DNA of 64,000 bases, taken from assembly GCF_032854445.1 (NCBI RefSeq), contig NC_088300.1:43395682-43459681 (forward strand). Direction: 5' to 3'. This document shows, in pieces, positions 50,216-62,009 of the stretch (position 1 is its first letter; every line of letters begins with the position of its first letter). The notes under the pieces were generated by a model. That model had not been told where the DNA came from and did no database searches. It was given only the letters and a program-made list of their open reading frames with translations. Origin of the DNA: Liolophura sinensis. Lineage: Eukaryota > Mollusca > Polyplacophora > Chitonida > Chitonidae. The position numbers and the translations under genes were made by a program.

Positions 50216-51017
50216 TGCCTGACCTACATTTTCCCCTCAGTGCACGTTACAGCCTGCGTTGTAATTCAGTCGAGCTTTCTCGAAGCTTCGGTGTTTATGA
50301 ATTTAGTTTGTACGTAGTGTACATAGAGTAAACTTTCTGGAAATACGTATCGGTGTTGTTAACATGTTTACCATCAAACCATCCAGAATTTTCTTTACGT
50401 TAGCCTATAATTATGAGTTGTGAAGTTCGTTCAAATCCCCTTGTGAGCAGTCATTTACTCAAGTCCACTTAAGCGCAGTCATATTTACTGTCATCCACTG
50501 TAAAGGATTTCATCGGGTTTGGGGATATCGGCTTTCACGCCATTCGACATTAGTCATTTGTACTCCGTTTTCTGTAAGTAGCATTTTGTGAGCTTGTGTT
50601 TGGCCACCTGTTATTTTTTGAGACTTTAATTTGGAGCTTTTATTGCTCATTGTCTCTGTGCGATAACGTACATTTCATCCCGATGAAAGTGACTTTGTGT
50701 ATATTTCCGAGGAGTGAAACAAACAGCTCGGCATCACGGACGCTACTGTCAACCCGTCCGCCGGAAGAAGCTACACCTTCACAGGCAGGGGTGATAAACA
50801 TCGTCAGCGTGGAATTCCTCTTAACTGTGGATTCTATAATTATATGGATTGACTCGCCTTTGAAAGCTGAATATTGTTCAAATGTATGTCTTAAACTTAT
50901 TCAACTTATTGAACTTATTCAAGCGTCTTCGTGTCTCTTTGTTTGATCTTGTGTAAGGCCTATCGCAGATATGAGAATTAAACAAGTCAGTTTGTTTTTC
51001 ATCTTTACTCTCCGACA
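50216..51017 (+). mobile_element. Left LTR of a decayed LTR retrotransposon
   Basis: It begins tgcctgacctacat and ends ctctccgaca, bounded by TG and CA. It aligns with 53572-54415, sharing 'gtaattcagtcgagc', 'tctggaaatacgtatcggt', 'aacatgtttaccatcaaacc', 'cattcgacattagtcattt' and 'tgtatatttccgaggagtg'. A possible polyadenylation signal, attaaa, lies near 50978. It lacks about 250 bases present in the right LTR. The exact start is uncertain by some 25 bases, because T-rich sequence precedes both LTRs. Confidence 0.8.
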
Positions 51018-51018
51018 G

Positions 51019-51036
51019 TGGTACCCTTACATGTTA
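51019..51036 (+). other. Putative primer-binding site
   Basis: TGGTACCCTTACATG begins one base after the inferred LTR end. Starting with TGG, the complement of a tRNA 3' CCA, is what a retrotransposon primer-binding site requires. The cognate tRNA was not identified. Confidence 0.4.
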
Positions 51037-51429
51037 TGGGCATGTCCGGAACTAAAACCTGCTTGTGCTAGATTGTAGCTCGTCAATTCCCAGCTTGTTT
51101 AACGGAGTTTTGGCTCCTGTTTTGGATCAAACAGAAATTCACATTTCGTACAACTATTTTTCTAGTTTCTTTGTGCACTATATTGTGTCATTATGACACA
51201 ATATTATAAGGAATATTATAAGGAATTATAAGGAATTTAATGTAGAGGCATTCCTTGATAGTTGGATTTGTTAGTTGTTAGCCTTTCTGAGTTAAGGAAG
51301 GAGATTTAAGGAAAATATCTGACTAGTCTGAATTAGACTTAAGCCAGAGTCTTAGAAAAAGTGCAATCGTGGATAGTTAGGTAATATCACCAAAGTGGTG
51401 ATGTTGAGTTGCCTAAACTTCATTTAGAG

Positions 51430-52160
51430 GTGGAAAGTTAGAAAAGGAAGAAAGAAAAAGAGAAGAAAGAGAAATTAAGCAAAAGAGGAGAAAGAGAAAG
51501 AGTGTGAGTGAGAGAAGTTGAAGTTAGAGTTCAAACTGAAGGAACTCCAGTTTAAAAGTAATGATAATGAAGCTGTTAGTCGTGGTCAACAAGGATTTCA
51601 CTGGCTCGAAACATTCAACATTCAAGCCCAGATTTAATGATAAGGATGTAGAAAGATTTTTCTGTTCTTTGAGAAAGCGTCTGTTAGCATGGAGTGGCCT
51701 GAAGGGTATTGTACAATGTTACTGAAGGTAAAGCTGCAGAGGTCTATTCTGCTTTGATGTTAGATCAGTCTTCAGATTACAACACACTTAAGGCAGCGGT
51801 GTTGTCTGCTTATGAGGTTGCGCCGAAGACCTATCGACAGAAGTTCAGACAATTAAGGAAACAGTCCGTTGTAAACTTACATGGAGTTTGCCAGGGGTAA
51901 AGAAACACTGTTTGACATTTGGTACAGGTCTCTGAAGTTGGATCATTCTTTTGAGAATTTTAGGGAGGTTGTTGTCTTGGAGGAATTTAAGGTCAAGGTT
52001 TATTTAGATGAACAGGTCAAGGGCGTTAAGACCGCAACCAGTTTGCCCGATGAATATGAGTTAAATCGTAATACTAATGGACAAAAATTTCAACCTAAAT
52101 TCCAGACAACGTGGAATTCCGATAAGAAGAGTTCATGTGTTTGTTCCTATCGTTAAACGA
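51430..52160 (+). pseudogene. gag: Retrotransposon Gag, frameshifted
   Basis: Translations of successive frames read as one Gag. First comes a charged, coiled-coil-like K/R/E-rich stretch (51430-51540). Next is FNDKDVERFF near 51630, then VTEGKAAEVYSALML and YEVAPKTYRQKFRQLRK (51709-51870), and FARGKETLFDIWYRSLK (51881-51940). It ends in the LDEQ..TSLPDEYEL region. This order matches the Gag of Ty3/gypsy-type elements with a SCAN-like segment. At least two frame changes and in-frame stops break it, so it cannot give an intact product. The role would have been capsid assembly around element RNA. Confidence 0.75.
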
Positions 52161-52850
52161 CAAGTTAAGGAGGTAGTGCAGACTGCAGAGACATACTGGG
52201 GATTCATTTCTGAAGGTGTGGTTACTGGTAATGGAGTTACCTCCCCTGTTGCTATACTTAGGGATACTTGGACTAGTCAGTTTTTGATGTTGGCAGATGT
52301 GATTCGTGCAAATTCTGATAAGGCAAACAGACATGTTTTGATCCAGGGTATTAATGGAAAGTTCATGTCTCTTCCAGTACTGGAGGTTACCCTTACTTTT
52401 GATTTGGTTATTGGTTTAGTATATGTAGGGGTTTAGGGGCCTCCGTGGCTCAGTTGGTTAGCGCGCTAGCACAGCGTAATGACCCAGGAGTCTCTCACCA
52501 ATGCTGTCGCTGTGAGTTCATGTCCAGCTCATTCTGACTTCCTCTCCGGTCGTAAGTGGGAAGGTCTGCAACCTGCGGATGGTTGTGGGTTTCCCCCGGC
52601 TTCTGTCCAGTTTCCTCCCACCATAATGCTGGCCGCCGTCGTATAAGTGAAATATTCTTGAGTACGGCGTAAAACACCAATCAAATAAATAAATAAATAA
52701 CTGTAGGGGTTGGTAATACTTTGCCTGTAGAGGGTATTTCCTTTTTGCTTATAATGACTTAGCAGGACATAAGGTGTGTCCTCATGTCTGGTTTCCGGAA
52801 CTTTCCAGGTATATTTCCCTCTTGTGTGGTTACCAGGTCGCAGAAAAGAC
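52160..52850 (+). pseudogene. Retrotransposon protease region, mutated and split by a SINE
   Basis: The frame gives ETYWGFISEGVV, then ILRDTWTSQFLMLADV at about 52254-52300, then VLIQGINGKF. In related elements the active site reads as an aspartic protease D-T/S-G triad; here the triad is DTW, so the glycine is lost. The SINE at 52434-52701 interrupts it. Afterwards NDLAGH (near 52748) and FPGIFPSCVVTRSQ (52798-52840) continue the same region. The region would have processed the polyprotein; it is now inactive. Confidence 0.7.
52434..52701 (+). mobile_element. SINE family A, full length, young-looking, nested in the retrotransposon
   Basis: The head 'ggggcctccgtggctcag' plus 'ttggttagcgcgctagcaca' has a good A-box, and 'gtgagttcatgtccagctc' a B-box. 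The body and 3' module are intact, with an (aaat)n tail. Exact 10-base target duplications, tgtaggggtt, are at 52424-52433 and 52702-52711. This is the best reference copy of family A in the window. It is called a SINE, not a tRNA gene, because of the 3' module and the A-rich repetitive tail. Confidence 0.93.
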
Positions 52851-52979
52851 CTTGGGAGAAGGAAGACAATTCTTCTATTACCATTGGAAATTCAGCGGGC
52901 AATATTAATTTATCTGAAACTTCCTTTCATGATATTGATGGTGTAGAGGATGGTCATGAGTTAGACAGAACTGTGTTCT

Positions 52980-53545
52980 CTCGATCTGATATGGTTAAGC
53001 AACAACAGTCAGATCCCGAGTTAACGGAATTAAATAAGTCTGCTTTATCTGTGGAGAAAATAGCTGAGGTACGTGTTGATTATTATATGGAGGATAAGCT
53101 GTTGAGAAGAAAGTATAGACCCCCTTATGTGTCAGCTAACGATTATTAGTCAATATTTAATCAAGTTGTCTTACATCAAAGTTACAGACAGGAAATACTT
53201 AGGATGGCTCATGAGATTTCAATAGGTCCATTTAGGCATTAGAAAGAGAGAAAGTAAAATTACTCGCCATTTTTACTGGCCTAAGATTCACAAGGATGTG
53301 GTTAATATCTCTATGACATGTCACACCTGTCAACTGGAAGAAAACCACACCATAGCGTAAGCCTAGCACCCTTAATTCCAATTGCTGCTCTTGGTGAACC
53401 ATTGATTGCGTTGGTCCATTACCTAGAACGAAGTCAGGATACAAGGATCTTTTGACTGTTATTGATACAGATACTAGATTTCCCGAAGCTGTCCCACTGA
53501 AGAAGGTAACTACTCCTCAGATAATTTTCTGTTACAGTTTTTAAA
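52980..53545 (+). pseudogene. Retrotransposon integrase N-terminus and start of core, broken
   Basis: A linker, VKQQQSDPELTEL (about 52995), leads to the zinc-binding region: VLHQSYRQEILRMAHEIS (53167-53222), then after a frameshift HLGIRKRESKITRHFYWP and CHTCQLE (to about 53340). These supply the two H and the CxxC of the HHCC finger. The core begins IDCVGPLPRTKSGYKDLL and continues TRFPEAVPLKK. The frame is cut soon after, and the right LTR starts at 53572. The rest of the core and any reverse transcriptase and RNase H are missing. The original role was insertion of element DNA. Confidence 0.75.
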
Positions 53546-53571
53546 CATATTTTTTATTTTATATTGGTCAG

Positions 53572-54415
53572 TGTCTGACCTACATCTTTATATATAGCCT
53601 GTGCTGTAATTCAGTCGAGCGTTCTCGAGGCTTCGGTGTTATTGTGCATAGAGTATACATTCTGGAAATATGTGTCGGTATTGTAAACATGTTTACCATC
53701 AAACCATCCAGAATTTTCTTTTACGTTAGTCTATAAATATGAGCGACGGAGTTGTGAAGTTCTTAGTCATTCATTCAAATCCCCTTGTGAGGAGTCATTT
53801 ACTCAGGTCTACTTGAGAGCAGTCATATTTACCGTCATCCAAAGAGATATTATTCACGCCATTCGACATTAGTCATTTGCACTCCATTTTCTGTACGTAG
53901 CATGTTGTGAACTTGTGTTTGGCCACCTGCTATTTTTGAAATTAAATCGTTATTTTGGAGCTTGTATCGCTCATCGTCTCTGTGTGATTACGTACATTTC
54001 ATCTCAGTTCACCCTGAAGTGACTCATTCACGGACTACGAATTTGATATGGAATTCATGCCTGGAATATTCATTGTCTGCCCGGCATCATTGAAAACTGA
54101 TGACCGCTTCTCTCTTGTGTGTTGCCGGCTTTATTTCTTATTTGTATAATTTCTTACATACCTTTGTCTTTGGGAGTTAGTGTTCAACGTTATTTTGGAA
54201 ATGGATCTTGCGATTTTAAGGCCTTTTACGGACTACGAATGGTATATGAATGTCGGACTTGACGCTTATATTTGTGTATATTTCCGAGGAGTGAAACATA
54301 CATCGACAGCTCGGCATCACGAACACTACTGTCAACACTACCTGTCCGTCCTCAGAAGTTACACCTTCACAGGTAGTGGTGATAAACATCGTCAGCGGGG
54401 GATTCCTTTTTAACT
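53572..54415 (+). mobile_element. Right LTR of the retrotransposon, with extra internal module
   Basis: It aligns with the left LTR from tgtctgacctacat to 'attcctttttaactgt'. The last 190 bases of the left LTR are not recognisable here, so this end is truncated or replaced. About 250 bases between 'gtgact' (near 54021) and 'ttgtgtatatttccg' (near 54272) are absent from the left LTR and belong to the dispersed family also found at 44600-44850. Confidence 0.75.
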
Positions 54416-55424
54416 GTATATATATATAGGTGTAATTATTTGTATCTGAAACTCATTTTATTTTGTGAATTAATACGACTGTTATGAATCGCTTTGTTTC
54501 GGTGAGACTCAGAACAGGTTAGTTCATTATAGGGACCACTCGGTTGACATCCATTTACGCAAGGGAAGATTTAACGCGCGCGTGAAGATGCGGTAAATGT
54601 GGCTTACCATCGATCTGACACATTAGAAGCAGTTATTCCCCGTAATTTTCTCAACACTTCATGTTGGTCGATACAAAGATTTAATTCCGCAGCTATGTCA
54701 AAATACTAAATTATAAACTTACTGCCAGTTGGTTTCCAGACGCTATAGAGTGATGGGAAACGTATTAAGGAAAGTCACTATCCTGTCAAGGTAAACATCC
54801 TTCGTAGAGCTGGTGTATTTCCCTGGTTCACGCATGTTGTAAAGTACTCGTATAACGGACAATGGGCCTGTGTTTTTCTGCAGCTCCAACGAACTGCATC
54901 ATTGTGAGGTATGGCGGCTGATGTTATGAGTGCACATGTTAAACCGAAAGCCTACTGGTCATATGTCCACGTAATGTCATGCACCAGTCTCTATCCACAC
55001 AGGTTCGTATTTAACACAACCTTACACGTCTTTCACAGTGAAGATTTACAGATTTAAAACTCGTCAGGTTTGAACGGGATCAACTTCCTCAATGACGTAT
55101 TGTGCTAACTATGCGGCTAATTTTGTTTCAGACGAGTCTGTTTTTAACAGCAGATTGCAATTTCATCTTTTCGTGCACGGGATGATAGGAATCACTAAGA
55201 GCTCATTTGAGTTGTCAGCCCATAATGCTGATATTAATGAATGATTGATTAGGGCTGATAAGACAGGAAGACATATATAGGTCTACTTTTCAAGTTAACG
55301 ATTTAATAATACTTTTTATTTATCTCCACACATTGCATTAAATAATCTTATTTCTAAGCCAATTTTATTCAACAACATTATTTACATATAATAAAAACAA
55401 TATACACTGTACAAAAAACCTATC
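54416..55424. other. Non-coding stretch
   Basis: No recognisable exon or element. A short (ta)n run lies at 54417-54428. Confidence 0.45.
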
Positions 55425-55690
55425 TGGGGCATCCGTGGCGGAGTAGTTAATGTACGTGGCAGCGAGTAGCCTCTCAGCAATGCGGTCGCTGTGAGTTCAA
55501 GTGCAGCTCATGCTGGCTTTCTCTCCAGCCATACGTGGGAAGGTCTTCCAGCAGCCTGCGCATGGTCTTGGGTTTCCCCCGGGCTCTGCCCGGTTCCTTC
55601 CCATTATAGTGCTGGCTGCATTAAGTGAAATATTCTTGAGTTCGGCGTAAAATACAAATGGCAGATAAATAAATGAATAAATAAATACAG
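55425..55690 (+). mobile_element. SINE family A, near full length
   Basis: The head 'tggggcatccgtggcggag' and 'cctctcagcaatgcggtcgc' precede a B-box-like 'gtgagttcaagtgcagctc'. The body has 'tgggtttcccccgggctctg' and 'cccggttccttcccattata'. The 3' module 'aagtgaaatattcttgagtt' and an (aaat)n tail follow. The A-box is degraded. No clear target duplication. Confidence 0.87.
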
Positions 55691-56899
55691 GCCCATTTGT
55701 TTATTCCGCTGTAGAGCTTATTTATGGACATAAATATCTTACTCCTGGAATAAGTGTTACATGAGATTCAGTTTCCTAGAAATAAAGAGTGCAAGTCCAT
55801 TCCATTCTTACATAACAATATAAAGATAATTATGTGCTAGGTGCCTATAACCCTTTGTGGGGAATCACCTGTATGTGGATATTCCCCAGTTTCCACCAAC
55901 TCTATCTGCCTGTATTTTATTTGCAAGATAACCGAGGGCAAATCAATGTTTTAAATGGTTAATTCCTTTATGGAAGGTTTTATCTCGTTTTTGTCATTAT
56001 GTGTATTTAATGTTGGGCAATTCATCAGGAATGTATGGTAGTGACTTGAGGCGATCATCACTTGAGGAAAGAATATTCACATTATCGTGTCACAGCTTCT
56101 TTTTATGGTGCCATCGTTTCAGCGTTTCTGCCCTAAAAATGAAAAAAAAGTTGGGAAAAAACAGCATATTTCATGATGCGCAGAGCTCAAGAATGTTAGA
56201 TCAATCAACTTCAAGCTGAATAGCTGACCTAGATATTTAAATTCAGGGTATGAATAAAGTCGTGTCTGATTGTTGCGTGACGTACACGTAGGCAGGTAAA
56301 GTTTTGTGATATCAAAAGTGATATCTATAATCTATGTGGAAGAGCACCTTTCTCACTGAAGGAAATCCCGACATTCGTACAGTATATATAAATCCTAAAA
56401 ACAAATCCAACACAAATCAACAAGTACAAAACCTTTTATGTGCAAAAATAAAAAGCAAGACGGTTTATCATTCGGGGAGGTACCAGCCTGTATGTTGCGT
56501 AACACACTCACTTTTATTTGAAAGGTCCTCTCTATTTAACATGTATGTTTGCATACGGTCCGTAACAGAAAGCGGAGTAGAATATATTTTTATGCAGATT
56601 AAGTAAGACCCTATGTCATGATCAATCAACTATAAGAAAAGTTTCTGGACTGCGTCCCAAATATCAACAGAATCTGGATTACTGAATAACCCTTACATAA
56701 TATCTCCTGTAATGAAGTGTAAACAAAATGTAATAACACTAACGGAAAACAAAAGTTATAATAAACCAATATCCGCCTATGTTACTTTCCAGATTTAATG
56801 AGCAGCTTGCTTTTTTGAAAAAATTCAAGGCTACAGGTTGACCATCTCCTGATGTGCAACAACAACCACAACACATAGGTCAGTGTAGGTCAACATTAT
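55691..56899. other. Non-coding stretch
   Basis: No convincing gene. The frames 56001-56219 and 56334-56606 have no recognisable domain. Confidence 0.4.
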
Positions 56900-57705
56900 C
56901 TGTCAAACACGCTCGAGCTCCACATTACATGAGAAGTCAAACATACTCCAGATCCTCAGTGCAGGGGAAGTCAAACACACTCCAGTTTCACATTATCAGG
57001 GAAGTCAATCACCCTTCAGCTCCACATTACATGGGGAGTCACTCTCCAGCTCTACATTACAGGGGTGGTCAAACACATTGCAGCTCCACATTACCGGGAC
57101 CGTCAAACACCCTCCAGCTCAGCATTGCCGTGAGAAGCCAAACACCCTTCAGCTCCACATTACCGTTGAAGTCAAATACCCTCTAACTCCATTTTACCGT
57201 TGAAGTCAATCACCCTCTAACTCCACATTAACAGGGAAGTCAAACATCCTCCAGCTCCACATTATCGGGGAAGTCAAGCACCCTCTAGCTCCACATTATC
57301 TGTGAAGTTAAACATCCTCCAGCTCCACATTACTGGGGAAGACACACACCCTCAGCTCAACATTACTGGGGAAGTTACGTACCCTCCAGCTCCACATTAC
57401 CGGGAAAGTTACACACCCTCCAGCTCCACATTATCTGGGAAGTTACACACCCTCCAGCTCCACATTATCTGGGAAGTTAAATATCCTCCAGCTCCACATT
57501 ACTGGGGAAGTTACGCACCCTCCAGCTCCACATTACTGGGAAAGTTACACACCCTCTAGCTCCTCATTATCGGGGAAGCTAACATTCTCTAGCTCCACAT
57601 TATCGGGGAATTAAATTATCCTCCAGCCCCACATATACATTCCATATTACAGAATATATCAAATAGACTCCAGCTCCACATTACAGGCGAAGTGAAACAC
57701 ATTCC
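56900..57705. repeat. 34-bp minisatellite, about 23 units
   Basis: The unit is approximately 'agctccacattaccggggaa' plus 'gtcaaacaccctcc'. A subtype with 'gttacacaccctcc' dominates 57360-57560. Units vary by 5-20 percent with indels. The period is not a multiple of three, so frames are shorter than in the other arrays. Confidence 0.92.
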
Positions 57706-57834
57706 ATTTACACCTTCTTGTGCTTAATATTACAACAACTACCGCAACATCAAGGTATTCTATAACCACCTATACTATGAATGAATTATTTAAAAAAACA
57801 TCAGTCTTTTTTCGATCAGGGGAGTATATCCGTA

Positions 57835-57945
57835 CCTTCCCGTCAAACCGGATCGTTTTGGGTATTGGCCCTGCGATTATTGACCAGAAACGTCTTTATA
57901 GGTTGACGGCTGGTATACGAATGTCTGTTTCGACGCACCGATTTA
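57835..57945 (+). repeat. Dispersed repeat fragment, family 'tatatgaatgtcggttt'
   Basis: 'gggtattggccctgcgatta', 'ttgaccagaaacgtctttat' and 'ggctggtatacgaatgtctg' with 'tttcgacgcaccgattt' align with 44760-44840 and 54190-54270. A family A-like tail ('tcaaactccaatcaaataaa') follows at 58022. Confidence 0.55.
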
Positions 57946-58050
57946 GCCTCAGGGGCTCACGCCGGAAATTCCGGTTTTCTGCACTCAGCTCATCGCTGTC
58001 AGATTCTTTTGAGAACAGCGTCAAACTCCAATCAAATAAATAAATTAATT

Positions 58051-58878
58051 AATGATACATTTAGCACTAACACTCACACCCTATAACTTATTTTGTCTCA
58101 CAATAATAACATTCACTTGATGAAAATCGAAGATTATGTATTAAATCTGGAACCCTGTAATTTTTTTCTTGTGGACCAAAACCACCAGAAAGCACCAAAT
58201 GAACTTTTTGGTACAGTTGTTTTGATTTAACACTGAATAACATAGAAGAATTTATTGCCGCGTTGTGTTTTGGCAAAAGTCAGTCAAAAGGCATTCCGCG
58301 ACGCAGGGGTCCACTTTGTTTTTGTAGAGGTATCTCTGGTAATTTTGCACCGGCTAACCTATACACAAGTGTATGTAACTTGTGAAGCACTGTGATTGAC
58401 GATTCCATTTATCAGCGTGAGAGAGGACGCCGGTATTCACCTTAGAGCATGCGTCAGTCTCATCCACGTGCGAGGTTAGGTGATATTCCGTCAAGCATAG
58501 AAATACCAATGAATAACAGATAAGTGAGTTTGTCTCCTGGGTAGTAAAAGACGGCGAAGTAAAACAGGACGTTCCTGGGACACAATATCTGTGGTTTAAA
58601 AGAGGGGTGGGGGGAGGATTCATAAACAAAGCGTGAGTCAGATATTGGCAGCGGGGTGAGCCTTGATCGAATGGTGTCAATAACTTTATACCTGACAGTG
58701 GCGGTCAGGCATACACCCCTAACCCACCCCGTCCTGCCTCAAACCGTGGCTGACCACGTACCAGAGGTTAGCCACACGAAGTTAAGCTAATATAGACTGA
58801 CCAGACAGTACCCTCGGCCAATCTACTCAACTGTCAGTGACTCGCATTGTTCAAGCAGGGTTGTTGAGTACAGGGGTC
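58051..58878. other. Non-coding stretch upstream of the TATA box
   Basis: No exon recognised. The minus-strand frame 58354-58680 has no domain. Confidence 0.35.
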
Positions 58879-58987
58879 TATATAAGAGGTAGGCTAAATG
58901 TTCTGAGGGAGAACGAGTTCTGCCCGTCAACAGACACCTGTCAGACCAGATATACCCAATTCACCAGCAGCGCCATCAACATCTCAG
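58879..58987 (+). promoter_or_regulatory. Candidate core promoter and non-coding first exon
   Basis: A consensus TATA box, TATATAAG, lies at 58879-58886. Transcription would then start near 58910, giving a leader of about 78 bases without ATG to a strong donor, CTCAG|GTGGGT (intron from 58988). The nearest plus-strand exon able to receive it is 63111, whose ATG is its second to fourth base. TATA, leader length and donor are visible in the sequence. The promoter function and the linkage are inference. Confidence 0.35.
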
Positions 58988-61900
58988 GTGGGTACCAGTT
59001 AAAGGGAAGAGGCCATGATTATCAAATGAAAATATCTGGCAATTTTTTAGATTATTACGTTGGCATATTTGCTTAGGATTTTTTGTGATAATGGTTTTAC
59101 CAATGCATGTTACACGTTACAACAGAAAACGCTGATATTATAGATACGTATGCTTTATAGTTAGCATTGCAAGCTTGAACCACATGTACCACATGTACAT
59201 GGTCATATCCACAGATCTATAATTCTGGATAAAGCATTTCTGTGTAGAGATTTCCACGCTCATACTTTTGATTGTTTATTTATAAATTAATGATGTAAAG
59301 CATTAGCTTATTAATTTTATTGCTAAATAAAAAGGATTTTCGATATATTAATGTAGTTTTCCAGACTTTTGAAAAAAGATTCAGCCCAATTGATGCAAGC
59401 AATTAATGCGTTCAGAAAATAAAAATCACAATGTATGAAAACTTGTAGCGAGAAGGACGCAACTCTTCGGGTAGGAGCCTTAATATTTCAATTTTAACAA
59501 CTTGAAAAAATAGTAACAACTATTATTATTCATTTTAATGTCTGTAATATATTTTTGGTACACGATTAGATTGCATTTAAGCACGGAAGTGGGAGTTGGA
59601 TAAGTGGTGTGCGACCCCCAATCACTGGGAGTTGGATTCAATCCGACCTTGCAAGGACAGGGAGATTCTAAATGACAGCTCATTAATTGCTCGTGTGTTG
59701 ATAGCACTTGTAACAATTAGCGGTCGGCGGTGCTCGTGGAGATATTTACGCATGCAGCCTTACGTTCGTGACAGACCGTTTGTCTTCAGCAACATGGGAT
59801 TCAAACCTTTATCTTACACATGAGAAAGTATCTGAGTAACATGCCAAAGGTCGGTGGTTTACCCCGACCACTCCGATTCCACTGACTTTCATCGTAGAAG
59901 TGAAATATTCTTGATTATGACGGCTAGAAAAGTTCACTGCAAAAAAAAAGATACATGTTTACGCCTTGCATACAAGATATCGCCAGAGATATAAAAGCAG
60001 AAATCCTGGTATTGCGTCAAATATATGACAAACAGTTGAATTATGGGTCTGTGTTTTTTCTGGGTGGTTTATCTGATAAATCAGTTTGGTAGTGTATACC
60101 AAAGTCCTACAAGCATCCCACATGGCAGTAGTACTGGTACTTACAGCGCGTCGAAAGATGGACCAACGTTACTTTATCATGCAGTCTGCCTGGCGAACCG
60201 GAAGTTGGTTCCCCTCGACCATCACTACGTTGTGTTAAATGCTTGTCACATGTCAGCGCATGGCTGAATGGCCAGGAAACTGACCGCTGAGAACAGCAGT
60301 GTACGCTATGTTTGCGGAGTGCTGTAATTGTCGGACAGGCGGAAGGCCATTCAAACAGAGTAATAAGTCGCCATTGTTTACAGAGGAAAGGGTTTACAGT
60401 GGGTTTGGGATAGAGTTTCTCCCCCTCTGTAGTCACTTCCACAGAACCTGTCAATTACTACTCTACTTCCTTCACGCAGTCAATGTTATCTTTCTTGACG
60501 CTTGATCTCTAATACACTTAACCTTGTCAGAATTTGTCTGAGCGTCAGAGCGTAACGGAGTGTACCTGGTACACTAAACATTAGTTGTTTAGTTAGTGGT
60601 TTATGTCTTGCCAAACAAATATTTCGTTATCGTGACTACGGCCAAGTAATATGAATAGGAATCGACTGATAAGGTTACACGTAGGTATATGCCTTGATAG
60701 GTAGACAATATTAAATAAACAATTCAACGACTGTTGTCAACACTCAAACTATACGTGTCATAGTAAATGTTGAACATTTAGGTAATAAACAAGTTTTCGG
60801 ACGTTCTTCAATATGGTTTAGTTTATTCGGCTTTTCACCAAATACTGAAGCGAAATAAGGTCTGTATAGGCAAGGGATGTAGAATCAGATCGATCGTAAA
60901 ATGAAGTGGTTTGTTTGAATGTATGTGCTAATAAGTGGGCCCCTGCTTCGTGGCCTATAGCTTCAAATAAATCTCTCAATCAGATAGTTAATTGGCATAT
61001 AAAACCTACCTTTCTTCTTTATTTGAATGAGGTAGGGAATTAATATTAACCTACAGTTATTCTTGGAGGGCGGGGGTGGGGGGGGAGTCGGAATGGCTGT
61101 TATTGGACAAATAACCTTATAATCAACACGTTATAAATCTGGGTCAAGGTGCAGGTTGAATTGTACGAAACTATGGCATCAGCTCTAGACGGCCGCACAG
61201 TAGTGCAGGTTAAGTCAATCGTAGCTGTTAATCAATCATATGTTACCACGGTCAGTACTATTCACTCACCACGCAATATGTTTGCCCCATATTTATATTA
61301 CTGGTAATATGTGGCATAAGCTAAATACATAATAAATGACCTTTTAGCACTCTAAGCGAAAAAAATGAACTAAATCTGAAAAAAATACCGGTACAAACTG
61401 ATCCCTCGTGGTCATCCGTTAAATCGCGTTTGGGTGGGAAATATTTGAAGAAAATTTAATTATCTGATTTAGACTAAAAGAATGTTGTTGCGATACAGAC
61501 ACAACATGATGAAATAAACAGATTTCTGTAAGGATATCTAAGCACCTAAAAGCCGTTCGCGTCTTGGTCTCCAGATAGATGGTTTGCATTTCGTTACATC
61601 TGAGTGGGTGTTTCGGTCACGTGAACTGTCAATCGATCACGTGTACAAAACAGATTGTGGCAGTCACTTTTTACACGAATATTTTTTCGGTGACGGAAAT
61701 TTTATTATAATGCTCTACGTTGTAAATAATAAATGAATGCTGTAGAGCTGTTAATGTTGTTTTTCTACTACACACGCTGGGACTTACTTTTCAGTGTAAA
61801 GTCTTTTACCTTATACTGAGCAACTATACAAATTAGATTCCAACGGAAAACAATGGTGGTACAAGTGATTAACAATGTCGACTAGGGTCACAACTGGGTC

Positions 61901-62009
61901 AAAATAAAAATAGCAAAAAATATATGTGTTTGGAAACACATTAGAATTGATGAAAACGAACGAGACTGTTCCATATGTGAATTAACTGTTCAGAGGGTGT
62001 AGTATGATA
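58988..62009. other. Non-coding or unresolved stretch (possible intron)
   Basis: It contains a TATAAAAG at 59990-59997 followed, 46 bases later, by an ATG at 60043. That ATG opens a 74-codon frame with a hydrophobic start (MGLCFFWVVYLI). I do not call it a gene without further support, because the frame has no family resemblance. A SINE-like fragment ('agaagtgaaatattcttgat') lies at 59896-59925, and a G-rich run at 61069-61087. Confidence 0.3.

Noticed and set aside
52434-52520. tRNA gene suggested by A- and B-box-like sequence
   Set aside because: The cloverleaf is not intact, and a SINE body, A-rich tail and target duplication follow. The same holds for the heads at 6.5, 9.3, 43.9 and 55.4 kb.
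56900-57705. CRISPR-like alternation of conserved and variable blocks
   Set aside because: There are no unique spacers of constant length and no cas genes, and the context is eukaryotic. It is an ordinary minisatellite.
60043-60267. Small plus-strand frame behind a TATAAAAG motif
   Set aside because: The TATA spacing is attractive, but the protein has no recognisable feature beyond a hydrophobic start and a longer frame opposes it on the minus strand. Recorded in the stretch entry only.
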